A DNA stretch of 64,000 bases from Haliotis asinina (taxonomy: Eukaryota; Mollusca; Gastropoda; Lepetellida; Haliotidae). Position numbers and translations under genes: made by a program. This document shows positions 11,607 through 50,806 of this stretch, piece after piece. Location of the stretch: assembly GCF_037392515.1 (NCBI RefSeq), contig NC_090292.1, positions 40,996,747-41,060,746 on the forward strand, read 5' to 3'. A model generated the notes under the pieces. The model had not been told where the DNA came from, did no database searches, and saw nothing but the letters and a program-made list of their open reading frames with translations. Position 1 is the first letter of the stretch. Every line of letters begins with the position of its first letter.

Positions 11607-12824
11607 CTTTACCCCAACTTTTTGAAAAAAAAACATTAAATGAACACATTCTGTAATACTTATATTTTGAGCTTTATACCTTAAGATTGGAATCACAAAC
11701 AACATAGTTCACCAAAAGCCTGATGTTTTAATGATGGTTAATATATCTATTGCCTGCTAACGGAAGTTATTTGATGCCGAAATAGCTGAGACAGAGAAAA
11801 GTACACTCTTCAAAAACAAAGAAAGAAACGCAAAACTCAAAATATCACTGAAAATTTGGTGTTATTCAAGGACATGCACATCAGTGGAAAACAAAGATGC
11901 ATGAATATAATTTTGTGGAGCCATGCATTACTATCCTGTCCATATTTCATGAGTATAACGGTCATCACAGTCATTACTTGTCCACCAGGTGGTGTTGAAG
12001 TCAGTACCTAATATGACCACCTCCGGATGCTACCACTGCCTGACACCTCCCGGGCACAGATTCAGTAAGTTGTTGGAACAAATGTTGAAGATTCTTGTGT
12101 GGGTTACGAAGTTCGACGTACCCGTCTATCGATCTGATCTCAAAGGTGCGCGATTGGGTTTAGATGTGGGGATCTGGAGGGCCAGCGGAGAGTATTGTTG
12201 TTGTTACTGGACAGGTACTCCATTGCGATACATGCTTTGTGGGGCCTGGCTTGTCCCGTTAGAAGAGCTGTCGTTGACGATCAACAGGCTAATGGACGTC
12301 GATGTAGCGATTGGCCGTCAGATTGCCCTGGACAAGCACAAGTTGCTGGTGTATGAGATCCCTCTCCACACCTTAACACTTTCATCAACGAATCTGTCCA
12401 CCTGTCTGATGCAGTTAGGAGCAAAACGTACATGACGTCGTCTGTAGACAGGGTCTCTACCATCACATGCCTAAGGAGATAACACGGTTCAACGCTAAAC
12501 CATATGCACCTCTAGTTTGTCAGGTCCCGTGTTACATCGTCGGTGTGGCCGTGTCAAGGACGGGGCAAATTTTGGACGTTTGGCACGTATTCCTACTCCT
12601 ACAGTTCCTGATTGTCTGATCAGACGCTCTTCAGCCTCCAAAGTGTTCTTCTGGTGTATCTCGATTGGTAAGATGGACGTCACGTAGGTGTGTTACCCGG
12701 ATGTACCAATCTTGGGCAGGTGTGGTGATTCCAGGTTTTCCTGATCTTGGTCGGTCATTTGTCGAATTTGTTTGATGGATTTAATTGATCGATTCCACAA
12801 TCGAGTTATTGTGTTGAGTGAGTG

Positions 12825-13376
12825 AGTGAGTTAACATTTAACGTCACATCGGCAATATTGCAGCCATATCGTGACGAGAACAATATAAGTTATAGTAATG
12901 TTAGGATGAAAAAAGAGAAAAAGTAAAACCTGTCAGCGAAGGACAGTAAAAACACTAGAGTATCACAGAACATAAAACTAGCATTGAAAGATAAAACATT
13001 GGAATTAAAGAAGACAATACAACATAAAACCGGGGCTATAGATCGCCAACAACTGAAGGCAGATCACCATACTAAGGTCCATGGGGACTTACATTACTTC
13101 TGCTACCTGCATGAACCCTAGCTGGATTTACACCATCCCCTCAGCTATTGGCGATAATCCTGAAATTTAGCCATTACTTAAAACAACAAATATTCTACGA
13201 TTAAAAACTTGTAGTAGATTTAAATTGACTATGAGTGTATTGGACTTACGTACCCTCTCAGGAGGACAATAATTTTACAATACTTCAACCCCCTTTGAGG
13301 GTACAGCCACTAACAATCTAAGTTACTAATTTAAACTACCAATCATTAAAATACAACTATCTACTGAACATATCAA
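12825..13376 (-). other. LINE 3' UTR and tail, copy 2
   Basis: Same conserved block as in copy 1, between the GTGA tail and the ORF2 stop. Confidence 0.85.
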
Positions 13377-16300
13377 TTACAATTCAATAAGAAAATCAAT
13401 TTCTTTTAAAAATCCAAGAATTAAATGAGTACTAACTGTGCTAAAAAGATCCTTCATTGTTTTGACATTGAAATAGTTATCCCTTATGATGGAGAATTCA
13501 ACACAGTCAAGCAGGATATGCTTGACCGTGGTTCTCTCATCACAAGGGATGCAAAACGGAGGATCATCGCCTTTCAGTAAATAACTGTGGGTGTAACGCG
13601 TATGGCCAATGCGACATCGTCGCATAATGACCTCTTCAAATCTGGACTGACAACCCAAGTGAGTGTAACCAATATAAGGTTTTATGGCATGTAATTTATT
13701 TATTCCCACTTGGGTGTCCCACTTCTTTTGCATCAGATCACGAATGTACGTTCTAATGCTAGCTTTATAGTCACTGTATGGAATAAGAAGTGGTGTCACA
13801 GATTTGTTGAGTGCAGCCTTAGCAGCAAGATCGGCCATTGCATTCCCAGAAATACCTACATGGCTGGGTAACCAACAAAAGACGATGTCGCACTGGCCAG
13901 TTGCAAGATCATTATACAATTCAATTATGTCAATTAAAAGTGGATGTTTACAAGACAAATTTTAATAGCCTGAAGGCAAGAAAGAGAGTCAGAAAAAATT
14001 ATATACTGTACATGATTAGGATGTATTTGAATATATTGAAGAGCCGTTAATATTGCGTTTGCTTCTGCAGTGAAAATGGAGCTGTTATCAGGTAATCGAG
14101 AAGATATTGTTCTGGATCCAAGGACAGTGGCACAAGCAACTGTGCCACCATCCTTGGACCCATCTGTAAATAAGGATTTGTATGTACTATAACTATTTTT
14201 TAGTTGCATAAACTCTTGTTTATATTGTAATTCGTTTGTGTCTGATTTTTTTAACTTTGTTAATGTGAGGTCAACCTGTGGCCTCACTAATTGCCAAGGA
14301 AGAGAAGAAAGAAGACGAGAAGGCGCTATACTTTTCAGCTCAATGCCGGCAGCAGAAATGAATGGTTTAATTCTGTGCCCAAGAGGCGGAACAAGAGAAG
14401 GCTTTTTGTTGTATAAATGCTCATAAAGAGGATCGAAAACACAGTTAAAAGCAGGGTTGGATTCGTTAGAGTATAGTTTTGTAATATATTGTAAAGCTAA
14501 TTTGATACGGCGCTGTGTAAGAGATGGTTCGTCGGCTTCGACATAGAGACTGTCAATAGGAGAAGTTCGGAACGATCCAAGACAAAGTCTCAGACCTTGG
14601 TGGTGGATAGAATCAAGGAGTTTTAGATTGCTGTTACAGGCTCCACCATAAATGATGGAGCCATAATCAAGCTTCGAACGGACAAGTGAATGGTATAGGT
14701 GCAGGAGAGTAGCTTGATCCCCTCCCCATTTTGAGTTTGACACAACTTTCAATAGATCAAGTGCCTTCAGGCATTTTGTTTTCAAGGATTTGATATGCGG
14801 AAGAAAAGTTAAATGAGAGTCGAAAATCAAACCTAAGAACTTGGCCTCCTTAACCACTTTGATAGGAGTGCCATTTAAAAATAATTCTGGGTCCTTATGT
14901 GGTTTATACTTACGGCAGAAATGGATACAATTAGTTTTTGTCTTAGAAAATTTAAAACCATTCTCAAGACACCATTTATTTATTTTGTTTAAACATAATT
15001 GCATTTGCCGTTCAATAGTATGCATATTCTTACCGCGACAGGAAATATTAAAATCATCCACGAAAAGTGATCCATCTATTGAATCGTTTAAAACCTTGGA
15101 TAAACTGTTGATCTTGATACTAAATAAGGTCACAGACAAAATGCTGCCTTGTGGAACACCCTGATCCTGATTGTAATGATCAGACAGGGTAGAACCTACC
15201 CGGACTTGAAATTGCCTGCCTTGTAAAAACTGTGATATAAAAAGAGGTAAACGACCCCTTAAACCGAAACCATGTAAATCCTTTAAAATGCCATGCTTCC
15301 AAGTGGTATCGTATGCTTTCTCGAGATCAAAAAAGATCGATACAGCATGTTGCTTATTGATAAATGCATTTTTTACAAAGGATTCTAAACGTACCAAATG
15401 ATCAATGGTACTACGATTCTTCCTGAAACCACACTGAATATTTGTGATAAGGTTGTTAGTTTCAAGAAACCATGTTAATCGATTGTTTACCATACGCTCC
15501 ATGGTTTTACAGACACAATTCGTTAAAGAAATTGGTCTGTAATTCGACGGATCAGTATGATCCCGGCCAGGCTTTGGAATAGGAACTACAATAGCATTAC
15601 GCCAAGAAGACGGGAAATTTCCCGAAGTCCATATTGAATCAAAAATATTTAGCATTGTTTCCAAACATGATTTGGGCAAATGTTTCAGGAGCTGATAGTG
15701 AATACCATCAGCTCCTGACGCTGTATCATGAGCTTGCTCAAGGGCAGTGTGTAGCTCATGTAATGAAAATAATTAATTATAGTCTTCGCCATTGTCTGAG
15801 GTAAAATTTATTCTCTTCTTCTCCTGCTGTTTCTGGTAGTGTTGAAATTCAGGTACGTAATTGGACGAAGAAGAATGTGTGGCGAGAGTTTCACCAAGCT
15901 TGTTGGCAATATCAGATTTATGAGTTAATAACCGGTCACCATCCTTCAGATGATGAACAGTAGATCTGGAACCTTTGCCCTTAATTCTTTGTATCATATT
16001 CCACACCTTAGACATAGGTGTACGGGAATTAATTTTGGAAACATAGTTCCTCCTAGACAGACGCTTACCCTGTTTAAAAGTGCGTCGAGCCTTGGCATTT
16101 AAAATTTTTACTCTATTTAAATTATGTACTGTAGGGTGGCGGCGAAAATACTTTTCCGCTTTCCTCCTACTCTTTCTGGCCTGTTTACAGTCATTAGTAA
16201 ACCATGGTTTGCGAATATGTGGAATTGCAGAGGACTTGGGGATAGTTTGGTCAGCAATGTTATTGATTATATCTGAAAACAGCTTTATAGGATCTTCGCT

Positions 16301-17065
16301 GTTTACAAAAACATCAGGTTTTAAATGATCAATACAAAGTGTTTCATATAAGGACCAGTAAGCCTTCTTGAAGTTCCGTCTGGATAAGGGTGGATCATCC
16401 CCAGGGATAATGCCTTTAAGAATAGTTGGGAAGTGATCACTCCCACATAGGTCATCATGCACCTCCCATTCGAATTCATTACATAAATTTGAGTCGGCAA
16501 ATGATATATCCAGGGAAGAATACGTTCCCGTAGCTGGATGTAGGTAAGTAGCTGAATCGTCATTGAAAATGCATAAATTATTATCGGAAATGAATTCCTC
16601 AAGGATTTTACCTTTAGTATTTGTGGTGACACTACCCCAAAGTGGGTTGTGCCCGTTAAGATCGCCAATGATAAGACATGGTTTCGGAAGCTGATCATAT
16701 AAATTTTGAAGATCTGAATGTTGAATATTTGAAGAGGGAGGTATATACAAGCTGCACAATGTCAGTGCCATGTGCAGAGTAAGACGAACAGCAACAGTTT
16801 GTAAATGTGTATTCAGAGCGACAGGGCTATGGATGACGCTCTGATGAACCAAAATAGAAGTGCCTCCAGTAGCTTTATCTCCTGCAGGAGAAAAGGAGTG
16901 ATAATCACTGTACTGTCTCAGATTAAAGTTATCTGTATTTTTAAGATATGTCTCTTGAAGACATAATGCTGACGGTTTAAGATCTTGTATGAGTAACTGG
17001 ATTTCATTTAAGTTATTCTTCAATCCTCTGCAATTCCACTGAATCAAAGGTAGAGAAGTATTCAT
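13377..17065 (-). pseudogene. LINE copy 2 ORF2: endonuclease-RT-RNase H, two disabling changes
   Basis: The frame starts with ATG at 17065, then QWNCRG, GSDHFP (endonuclease), SNYRPISL and FVDD (near 15055, RT), TDGS, AEA and SDS (RNase H), then HVGISGN...AD in a second frame. At 15773-15775 a stop codon follows GEDYN where copies 1 and 4 have Glu; the same frame then continues to 13934. Near 13958 one base is lost in a T run before the SCKHPL block, shifting the last 193 residues (13377-13958). The endonuclease and RT motifs are otherwise complete. Confidence 0.9.
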
Positions 17066-18420
17066 CTCTTGGGCGGGTTAACAGGAGATCTTGTTCGCCC
17101 ATTACGTTTCGGCGATAAACTTGTTGTTCTCTGAGGGATGCTCTCTGAGACATCCATCACTTCAAGTGATCCAAACTTATTATAAAGTTTGATGGGATCA
17201 TCAGAACCTTTTGATACTCTAACAGTTTCGTTGTTACGAGAAGAGTCAGTTTTATATCTAGATAACGAATTTTTCCCCTTCCTAGACTGTGAACTGGCTG
17301 AATCATTCTGTGCTCCTGTCGGCTGAACTGAAGTTACAGTAACAGCTGATAATTTAACAGGAACTTGTTTAGCTGAAGAAGGCTCAACAGGCGTTTGTGT
17401 ACTGGACTCTGACGTGCAGGTGGGCTCGGGATTGATAGAATGTGTCCATGTCAGATCTGTTTGACAGCCAATTGAAGATGTTACTGCAGCTACTTTTCTA
17501 GTTACAGAAGCATATGAACCATTTGGATCACTGGATGGTACGAGTTTCCTAGCCTCATTATAACTAATGTTCTGAGCAACTTTGATTTTACTAATCTGCA
17601 TCTCTCTTTTCCATATAGGACAATCTTTAGATGAAGATGAATGTTGACCAGAACAGTTAACGCATTTCTTAATGTTGCTGTCGCAATCTTCCGTAACATG
17701 TGTTTTTTCTGCACAGTGAGCACAAGTAATAACATTTTTTACCCCATGACCAAACTTTTGGCATTTAAAACACCTCCGTGGGTTGGGGATATATTGCTCA
17801 ACTGCAAGGCTGCAATATCCTGCTTTGATACTTCTTGGTGGAGACGGAGACACGAAAGAAAACAAGTAAGTATTGGTTGGAATTACTTCCGAGTTTTTAC
17901 GCCGAGTAAAGCGTTTCACATTTGTCACGCCCTGATCCTTTAATTCACAAACAATATCAAGCTCAGACATGTCATCTAGGAGGTGATCTCGGTCCTTTAC
18001 AATGCCTTTGCTTGAATTAAGTGACCTGTGAACTGACACTGAAACAGGGAGTCCCGCCAATGTTTCAAGAGAGAGTAAGTTGGTAGCTTGCTGTCGCTTA
18101 GCACATTCAACTAGAAGTGATCCAGATCTCATACGCCTGATGTTCTTTACATCTCCTGCTATACCATATACAGCTTTTGAAATCGCAAATGGATTTAACT
18201 TTATAGGTTGTTTGTCCGGAGATTCTATGACAAGAAATCTCGGCCAGTATTCTATGACAAGAAATCTCGGCCAGTATTCTATGACAAGAAATCTCGGCCA
18301 GTATTCTATGACAAGAAATCTCGGCCAGTACTCAATTTGTTTAGGAGTTTGACAACCATCATTGTCATCATGATCATTATCAAGTTGACGCTTCTTTTTC
18401 AAGGGGGTTTCAAGAGCCAT
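17062..18420 (-). CDS. LINE copy 2 ORF1: gag-like protein with 9-residue repeat expansion
   Basis: This is a frame of 452 residues homologous to copy 1 ORF1, and it remains open further upstream to 18606. I chose the Met at 18420 because it matches the start in copies 1 and 5. Near the N terminus the segment YWPRFLVIE is present four times in tandem (18222-18329, four units of 27 bp), whereas copies 1 and 5 have one. Zinc knuckle 1 is damaged: CFKC-GHGV runs directly into the second knuckle because a short deletion removed its last Cys. Knuckles 2 and 3 (CAHC, CVNC) remain. The stop TGA overlaps the ORF2 ATG as ATGA at 17062-17065. Confidence 0.85.
   Translation of the reverse strand: MALETPLKKKRQLDNDHDDNDGCQTPKQIEYWPRFLVIEYWPRFLVIEYWPRFLVIEYWPRFLVIESPDKQPIKLNPFAISKAVYGIAGDVKNIRRMRSGSLLVECAKRQQATNLLSLETLAGLPVSVSVHRSLNSSKGIVKDRDHLLDDMSELDIVCELKDQGVTNVKRFTRRKNSEVIPTNTYLFSFVSPSPPRSIKAGYCSLAVEQYIPNPRRCFKCQKFGHGVKNVITCAHCAEKTHVTEDCDSNIKKCVNCSGQHSSSSKDCPIWKREMQISKIKVAQNISYNEARKLVPSSDPNGSYASVTRKVAAVTSSIGCQTDLTWTHSINPEPTCTSESSTQTPVEPSSAKQVPVKLSAVTVTSVQPTGAQNDSASSQSRKGKNSLSRYKTDSSRNNETVRVSKGSDDPIKLYNKFGSLEVMDVSESIPQRTTSLSPKRNGRTRSPVNPPKR
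18222..18329. repeat. 27-bp tandem repeat, four units, inside LINE ORF1
   Basis: Units start at 18222, 18249, 18276 and 18303 and are identical by eye. Each adds nine codons to ORF1 without shifting frame. Confidence 0.97.
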
Positions 18421-19456
18421 GTTGAAGTTGTAAAAATTCATCACCTCAGCTCCCCACCCACCACGGAGTATCATAAAGACGATGCTATATACAAGTGGGT
18501 CTCCGACTTGCAGCACCAAGGATACTGAGGTGATATACTCCAGCAGAAGGATTAAACAAGTAATCAGTCTACCAGATTGGCCCATGAGCCATCGCCTTCT
18601 GGGCACAAGACTCTAGGCAAATGAAAGAAGACATATTTCAAAATTGAATGACATTGTACAACCAAAAGAACGAGCCAAGACCTAAGTCAAAATATAATTC
18701 ATAAGATAAATTGTACAGATACAAGTAATACCACAGGGCTTGGCATGACCAGCCGATTGGTAGAATCGGGCCCATTCTACCACCCGTCTAGGTGAAGTAA
18801 GGGGCGAAGTGGTGTGTTGGACAAAGGAACGCTATTCCTGGAACCAGTGTCCTCAACCACCAGCCTACCGTCCTCCACCGACACGGGACGCAACCCACGG
18901 CAAACTGGTTGCCCAATTCGATCGCTCCTTGCGACCAGCAATGGGATGCTATGGACCAAATTGACCCGGGTCCACACGGGGGTTGGCAAGCTCTTAGCGT
19001 TATCCAGCACCCACCACGAGGAGGTGGCTTGCCACGGGTGCCGTTATTGTGTTGGGATGAACGTTGAAGATCATTGCCACCTCTTTCTTGGATTCGTTAG
19101 CTTACAAATGACCAATTGCCTTATTTTGATCGGCAGCGTTGAGACGTCCCATTATCGTGTACAGTTCTTGCAAAGGTCGTGGGTTGAATTGTGAGATTCA
19201 TTTGAGTCTTTTATAGTGACATGCTGTACTCATGTTTTGCACGTGAGAAACAATCAAAACAATCATTGTGTTTGATATTCGTGTTCCATGACATCCACGC
19301 ACATCACGGCAATCCTGATTGATAAAACCGTTCAAATTCATTTTTGCTTGTGTTCGGTCAAGTATGATCTTCTAAAAACACATGCAACCCTACAAAATGT
19401 TTGAGTTTACATATGTGTAATTTTGGAATTGCATTCTGCGTTTCTTTCTTTCTTTG

Positions 19457-19480
19457 TTTTTTTTTTTTTTTTTTTTTTTT
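19457..19480. repeat. T homopolymer in the Tc1 right terminus
   Basis: A run of about 24 T, an expanded form of the short A/T run in the left terminus. Confidence 0.9.
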
Positions 19481-19496
19481 GAAGTGTGTTTTTGAT

Positions 19497-19998
19497 TTGT
19501 CTATACAGAGGTAGCACTCTGATCTAGAAGTATCATCTAAGGTTAGATTCTGCATTTTTATTAAACTTAACACGTGTGTGTTGTTACAATACTCTGTAGT
19601 GACTCTGGGTCATCAGGGGTGGACACCATAGCTCAGCAAGCTTGTGTAATTAAAGAGGACGATGCAATATAAAACTAGACTGTAGATCGCCAAGAATTCC
19701 CATTAAGAATTAATTCTCGAAATGGGACGGTAAGTATGGAAATGGGCCGTTGCTAACATGTGATCCTATCTTGAAGGACACATGATCAGCCAGCTGTCGA
19801 CGACTACACACGATGTGTTTTAGATTTCAAATAGTTCTTGACAACATCTACAATATGAATATTTAAAGAGGAAGTCGTGAAACCGTTTCCAATGAACACA
19901 TGTATGTCAGTTTACACATCAACACAGAAAACAAACTGTGAATTTTGATAAATTATGGACCCACGCCACATAGATGAAATATTGCTGAGTTCAGCGTA
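19497..19998. repeat. Right arm of long inverted repeat
   Basis: Reverse complement of 10250-10647. It is longer by an insertion at about 19655-19780 that includes a short scrap resembling the LINE 3' UTR (gcaatataaaactag...gatcgccaa). The Tc1-like element ends only a few bases inside this arm. Confidence 0.82.
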
Positions 19999-20058
19999 AA
20001 CCTACCCTCACTCACTCATTCACGGATGGACAGATGGTCAGTGGTAATGTTAATCGTT

Positions 20059-20510
20059 GGTCAAAGATATAACTGACCTGTAGATAACTCCTTGCTTGCT
20101 GTTGGATGTTGGGTACCTCAGGGGTCAAAGATATAACTGACTTGTAGATAACTCCTTGCTTTGCTGTTGGATGTTGGGTACCTCAGGGGTCAAAGATATA
20201 ACTGACTTGTAGATAACTCCTTGCTTGCTGTTGGATGTTGGGTACCTCAGGGGTCAAAGATATAACTGACCTGTAGATAACTCCTTCCTTTGCTGTTGGA
20301 TGTTGGGTACCTCAGGGGTCAAAGATATAACTGACTTGTAGATAACTCCTTGCTTGCTGTTGGATGTTGGGTACCTCAGGGGTCAAAGATATAACTGACT
20401 TGTATATAACTCCTTCCTTTGCTGTTGGATGTTGGGTACCTCAGGGGTCAAAGATATAACTGACCTGTAGATAACTCCTTGCTTTGCTGTTGGATGTTGG
20501 GTACCTCAGG
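20059..20510. repeat. 64/65-bp minisatellite, seven units
   Basis: Units start at 20059, 20123, 20188, 20252, 20317, 20381 and 20446, and a partial unit begins at 20511. Lengths are 64, 65, 64, 65, 64, 65 and 65 bp, the difference being GCTTGCTG versus GCTTTGCTG or CCTTTGCTG. Each unit begins GGTCAAAGATATAACTGAC and ends GGGTACCTCAG. It lies about 0.8 kb upstream of the PAN-ankyrin gene start. Confidence 0.95.
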
Positions 20511-20519
20511 GGTCAAAGG

Positions 20520-21333
20520 GAGGGCATAAGGAACAGTCTCACTTGGGGTCATTTAGTGGGCATATGCATTCGTAGTCCAGAAATTTATATTGTTGTTTAA
20601 GGTATTGATAAGTGCCTGGAGGAGTCATTGTCACTATACCTGTAACTAAATGTTCTGAGGTGCCATTGCCTTAGCAGGGTCATGTCCATAGAGATTGGTA
20701 ATGTAAGAAAAGTTAGCCCAACTGTCAAAGCACAGTGGAATGAAGTATGACTAACAAAGATATCAACTGCATCCATGAGTGAATGATTCAGCCTCAGTGT
20801 AGATTAATGACCAGAGCTACATCTAGCTCAGTCATTTAAGGATGACTTATGGGTGTAGTGTTTATAATTTAACAGTGCACACAGAAATGTTCAGATTCCA
20901 AGATGATGGCATGCAATGATTGAGTCTGGTGTATAATGAACATCCATCAACACAATTTCACAGCAGCACATCGATACCGTGTTGTGTGACCAATCAGGTG
21001 TTGAGAAGTCCTTTAGCTGAAAGGAACAACTGACACGTACTCTCTGCATATTCATGACAATCGTTGCAACTTTCTGTGTTCTTGTGTTTGCCGTATACTT
21101 CAAGCCGCGTTTCTTGAACTGACTGTCTACCCGGTGGTAGCTTCTAGATATAGCTGTTCAAATCTTTTGCTCACTGTGTATCAGACACAGTCGTTCATAT
21201 CTTTTGGGTTGACTCTCTACTTGGTGATAGCCTCCAGACATTTGTGAAAATAGTCTTTGCATTGACCGTGATTCTTGAACCTCGTGGTAGTCGTGCATCA
21301 CCTTACGAGTGGTGATTTCAATAACACTCGGAC
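20520..21333 (+). other. Upstream region of the PAN-ankyrin gene
   Basis: No TATA box or other element stands out. The last 250 bp contain two similar blocks (CTGACTGTCTACCCGGTGGTAG near 21120 and TTGACTCTCTACTTGGTGATAG near 21208), perhaps a short duplication. The transcription start cannot be placed from sequence alone. Confidence 0.35.
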
Positions 21334-49720
<28,387 letters not shown>

Positions 49721-49827
49721 AGTCGGTGTTGGTGTGGACGGAGACGGAGACGGAGCACATGTCGTTACTGACACCTACGTGGTATGTGCCATTCATGTAG
49801 TCGTGATTTCCTTTTTCTCTGAATATA

Positions 49828-49833
49828 AATAAA
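49828..49833 (+). terminator. Polyadenylation signal AATAAA
   Basis: AATAAA about 108 bp after the stop codon of exon 5, in AT-rich sequence followed by a T-rich stretch. Confidence 0.7.
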
Positions 49834-50668
49834 AGTTGTTGAATTTATTCAAGACATTTTGTCATGTTTTGTGTTTGGAACCTCGCATGATCAGGTAAGA
49901 AAATTGTGAAGTGAGTGTAAACATGAACTATGAGTGATTGCACGTAAACGTCGCCCGTCTTGACATAATTCTTTATTAATTTTGTTCTGAGAACCTCACG
50001 AATTGTGAGACAGACAATAACAGACTGTTTGTTTACATGTCGCTGCACTCTGTGACCTCAGACTGACCCGAGGTTCACCCAGCTGACGTGGCGCCATTTG
50101 TACAGTGACAGTTACGTCACACTGCTGATGACGTCACAGATATACACGGAGGCGCTCGACCGTCTTCTCAGCCGCACTGCCACAGAACACAAGCAGTGTT
50201 ACTGAAATACCATGTCGTCGCTGTTGCTTAACAAAAGGAGAATGGAAGTGTGCAGCTGATTAGTGCAAGATTTAACAAGGTTGGTGTCACATGCACCCAT
50301 TCTGCAGTGACTACACGCACAATACACAAAAAAAATGAAAACAAGCATCACCCAAACCCTCTCAGTTTTATTTTTTCCTGGATACCAAAAAGACAATTAT
50401 ATATCTCCTCCACGTCGTAAATCTCGCCATGTTGACATTCGCGCCATCGTTTACTGTATGTATGCTTGTAAATGTAAATATTGGATATTTATCCATTGAA
50501 CTAAATTTTGAAAACAGCCAATTAGTGACCAGTGGCATGCGATCAAGTCGCCAATGATTATGCCAAAATCTCACATATAAACATGGGATAAGCCTTTAAA
50601 TCGTCTTAGTGACAGGCAAACAGAGACGCCGAAGTGAGCTTTACGTTATACATGTGTATTTGATAATG
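49834..50668. other. Intergenic stretch with CRE-like sites
   Basis: TTACGTCAC at 50112-50120 and TGACGTCA at 50129-50136 lie close together before GATATACA. This could be a promoter on either strand, but I find no gene attached to it. Short frames at 50199-50574 have no recognisable domain. Confidence 0.3.
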
Positions 50669-50806
50669 TGAGTGAGTGAGTGAGTTAGCTTAGTTTTACG
50701 TCGCTTTTATCAATATTCCAGCAACTTCCTGGCGGGGGACACCCGAAATGGGTTTCACACACTGTACCTACGTAGGGAATCAAACCCGGATCTTTGCAGC
50801 CGCCTA
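50669..50806 (-). mobile_element. tRNA-derived SINE (family A), truncated in head
   Basis: On the + strand: (GTGA)n tail, then TTTTACGTCGCTTTTATCAATATTCCAGCAA, GGCGGGGGACACC, TCACACACTGTACC and a box-B-like AATCAAACCCGGATC. The rest of the tRNA-like head is lost. The tail end resembles the LINE 3' end. Confidence 0.78.

Larger units (their letters stand above)
12817..19042 (-). mobile_element. I-superfamily LINE, copy 2 (full length, 12-bp target-site duplication)
   Basis: This is a complete element of 6226 bp, from GGCACCCGTG at 19042 to the GTGA tail at 12817. It is flanked by GTTATTGTGTTG at 12805-12816 and 19043-19054. It is inserted in the Tc1-like transposon at 11804-19488. ORF1 is open, and ORF2 has one nonsense codon and one frameshift. 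Confidence 0.95.
11804..19488 (-). mobile_element. Tc1-like DNA transposon split by LINE copy 2
   Basis: The left terminus is TA then CACTCTTC AAAAAC AAAGAAAGAAACGC at 11802-11834. The right terminus near 19434-19488 is its inverted counterpart (GCGTTTCTTTCTTTC...T run...GAAGTGTG), so terminal inverted repeats remain. Removing copy 2 (12817-19042, plus one duplication copy) leaves about 1.45 kb, a normal Tc1 length. The minus strand reads a decayed transposase: MGRLNAADQNKAIG near 19155, a helix-turn-helix-like part on both sides of the LINE, and DGRDPVYRRR near 12440. Many stops and frame changes show it is dead. Confidence 0.75.

Noticed and set aside
20059-20510. Regular direct repeats that might suggest a CRISPR array
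   Set aside because: Units are contiguous with no variable spacers, no cas genes are present, and the DNA is eukaryotic; it is a minisatellite.
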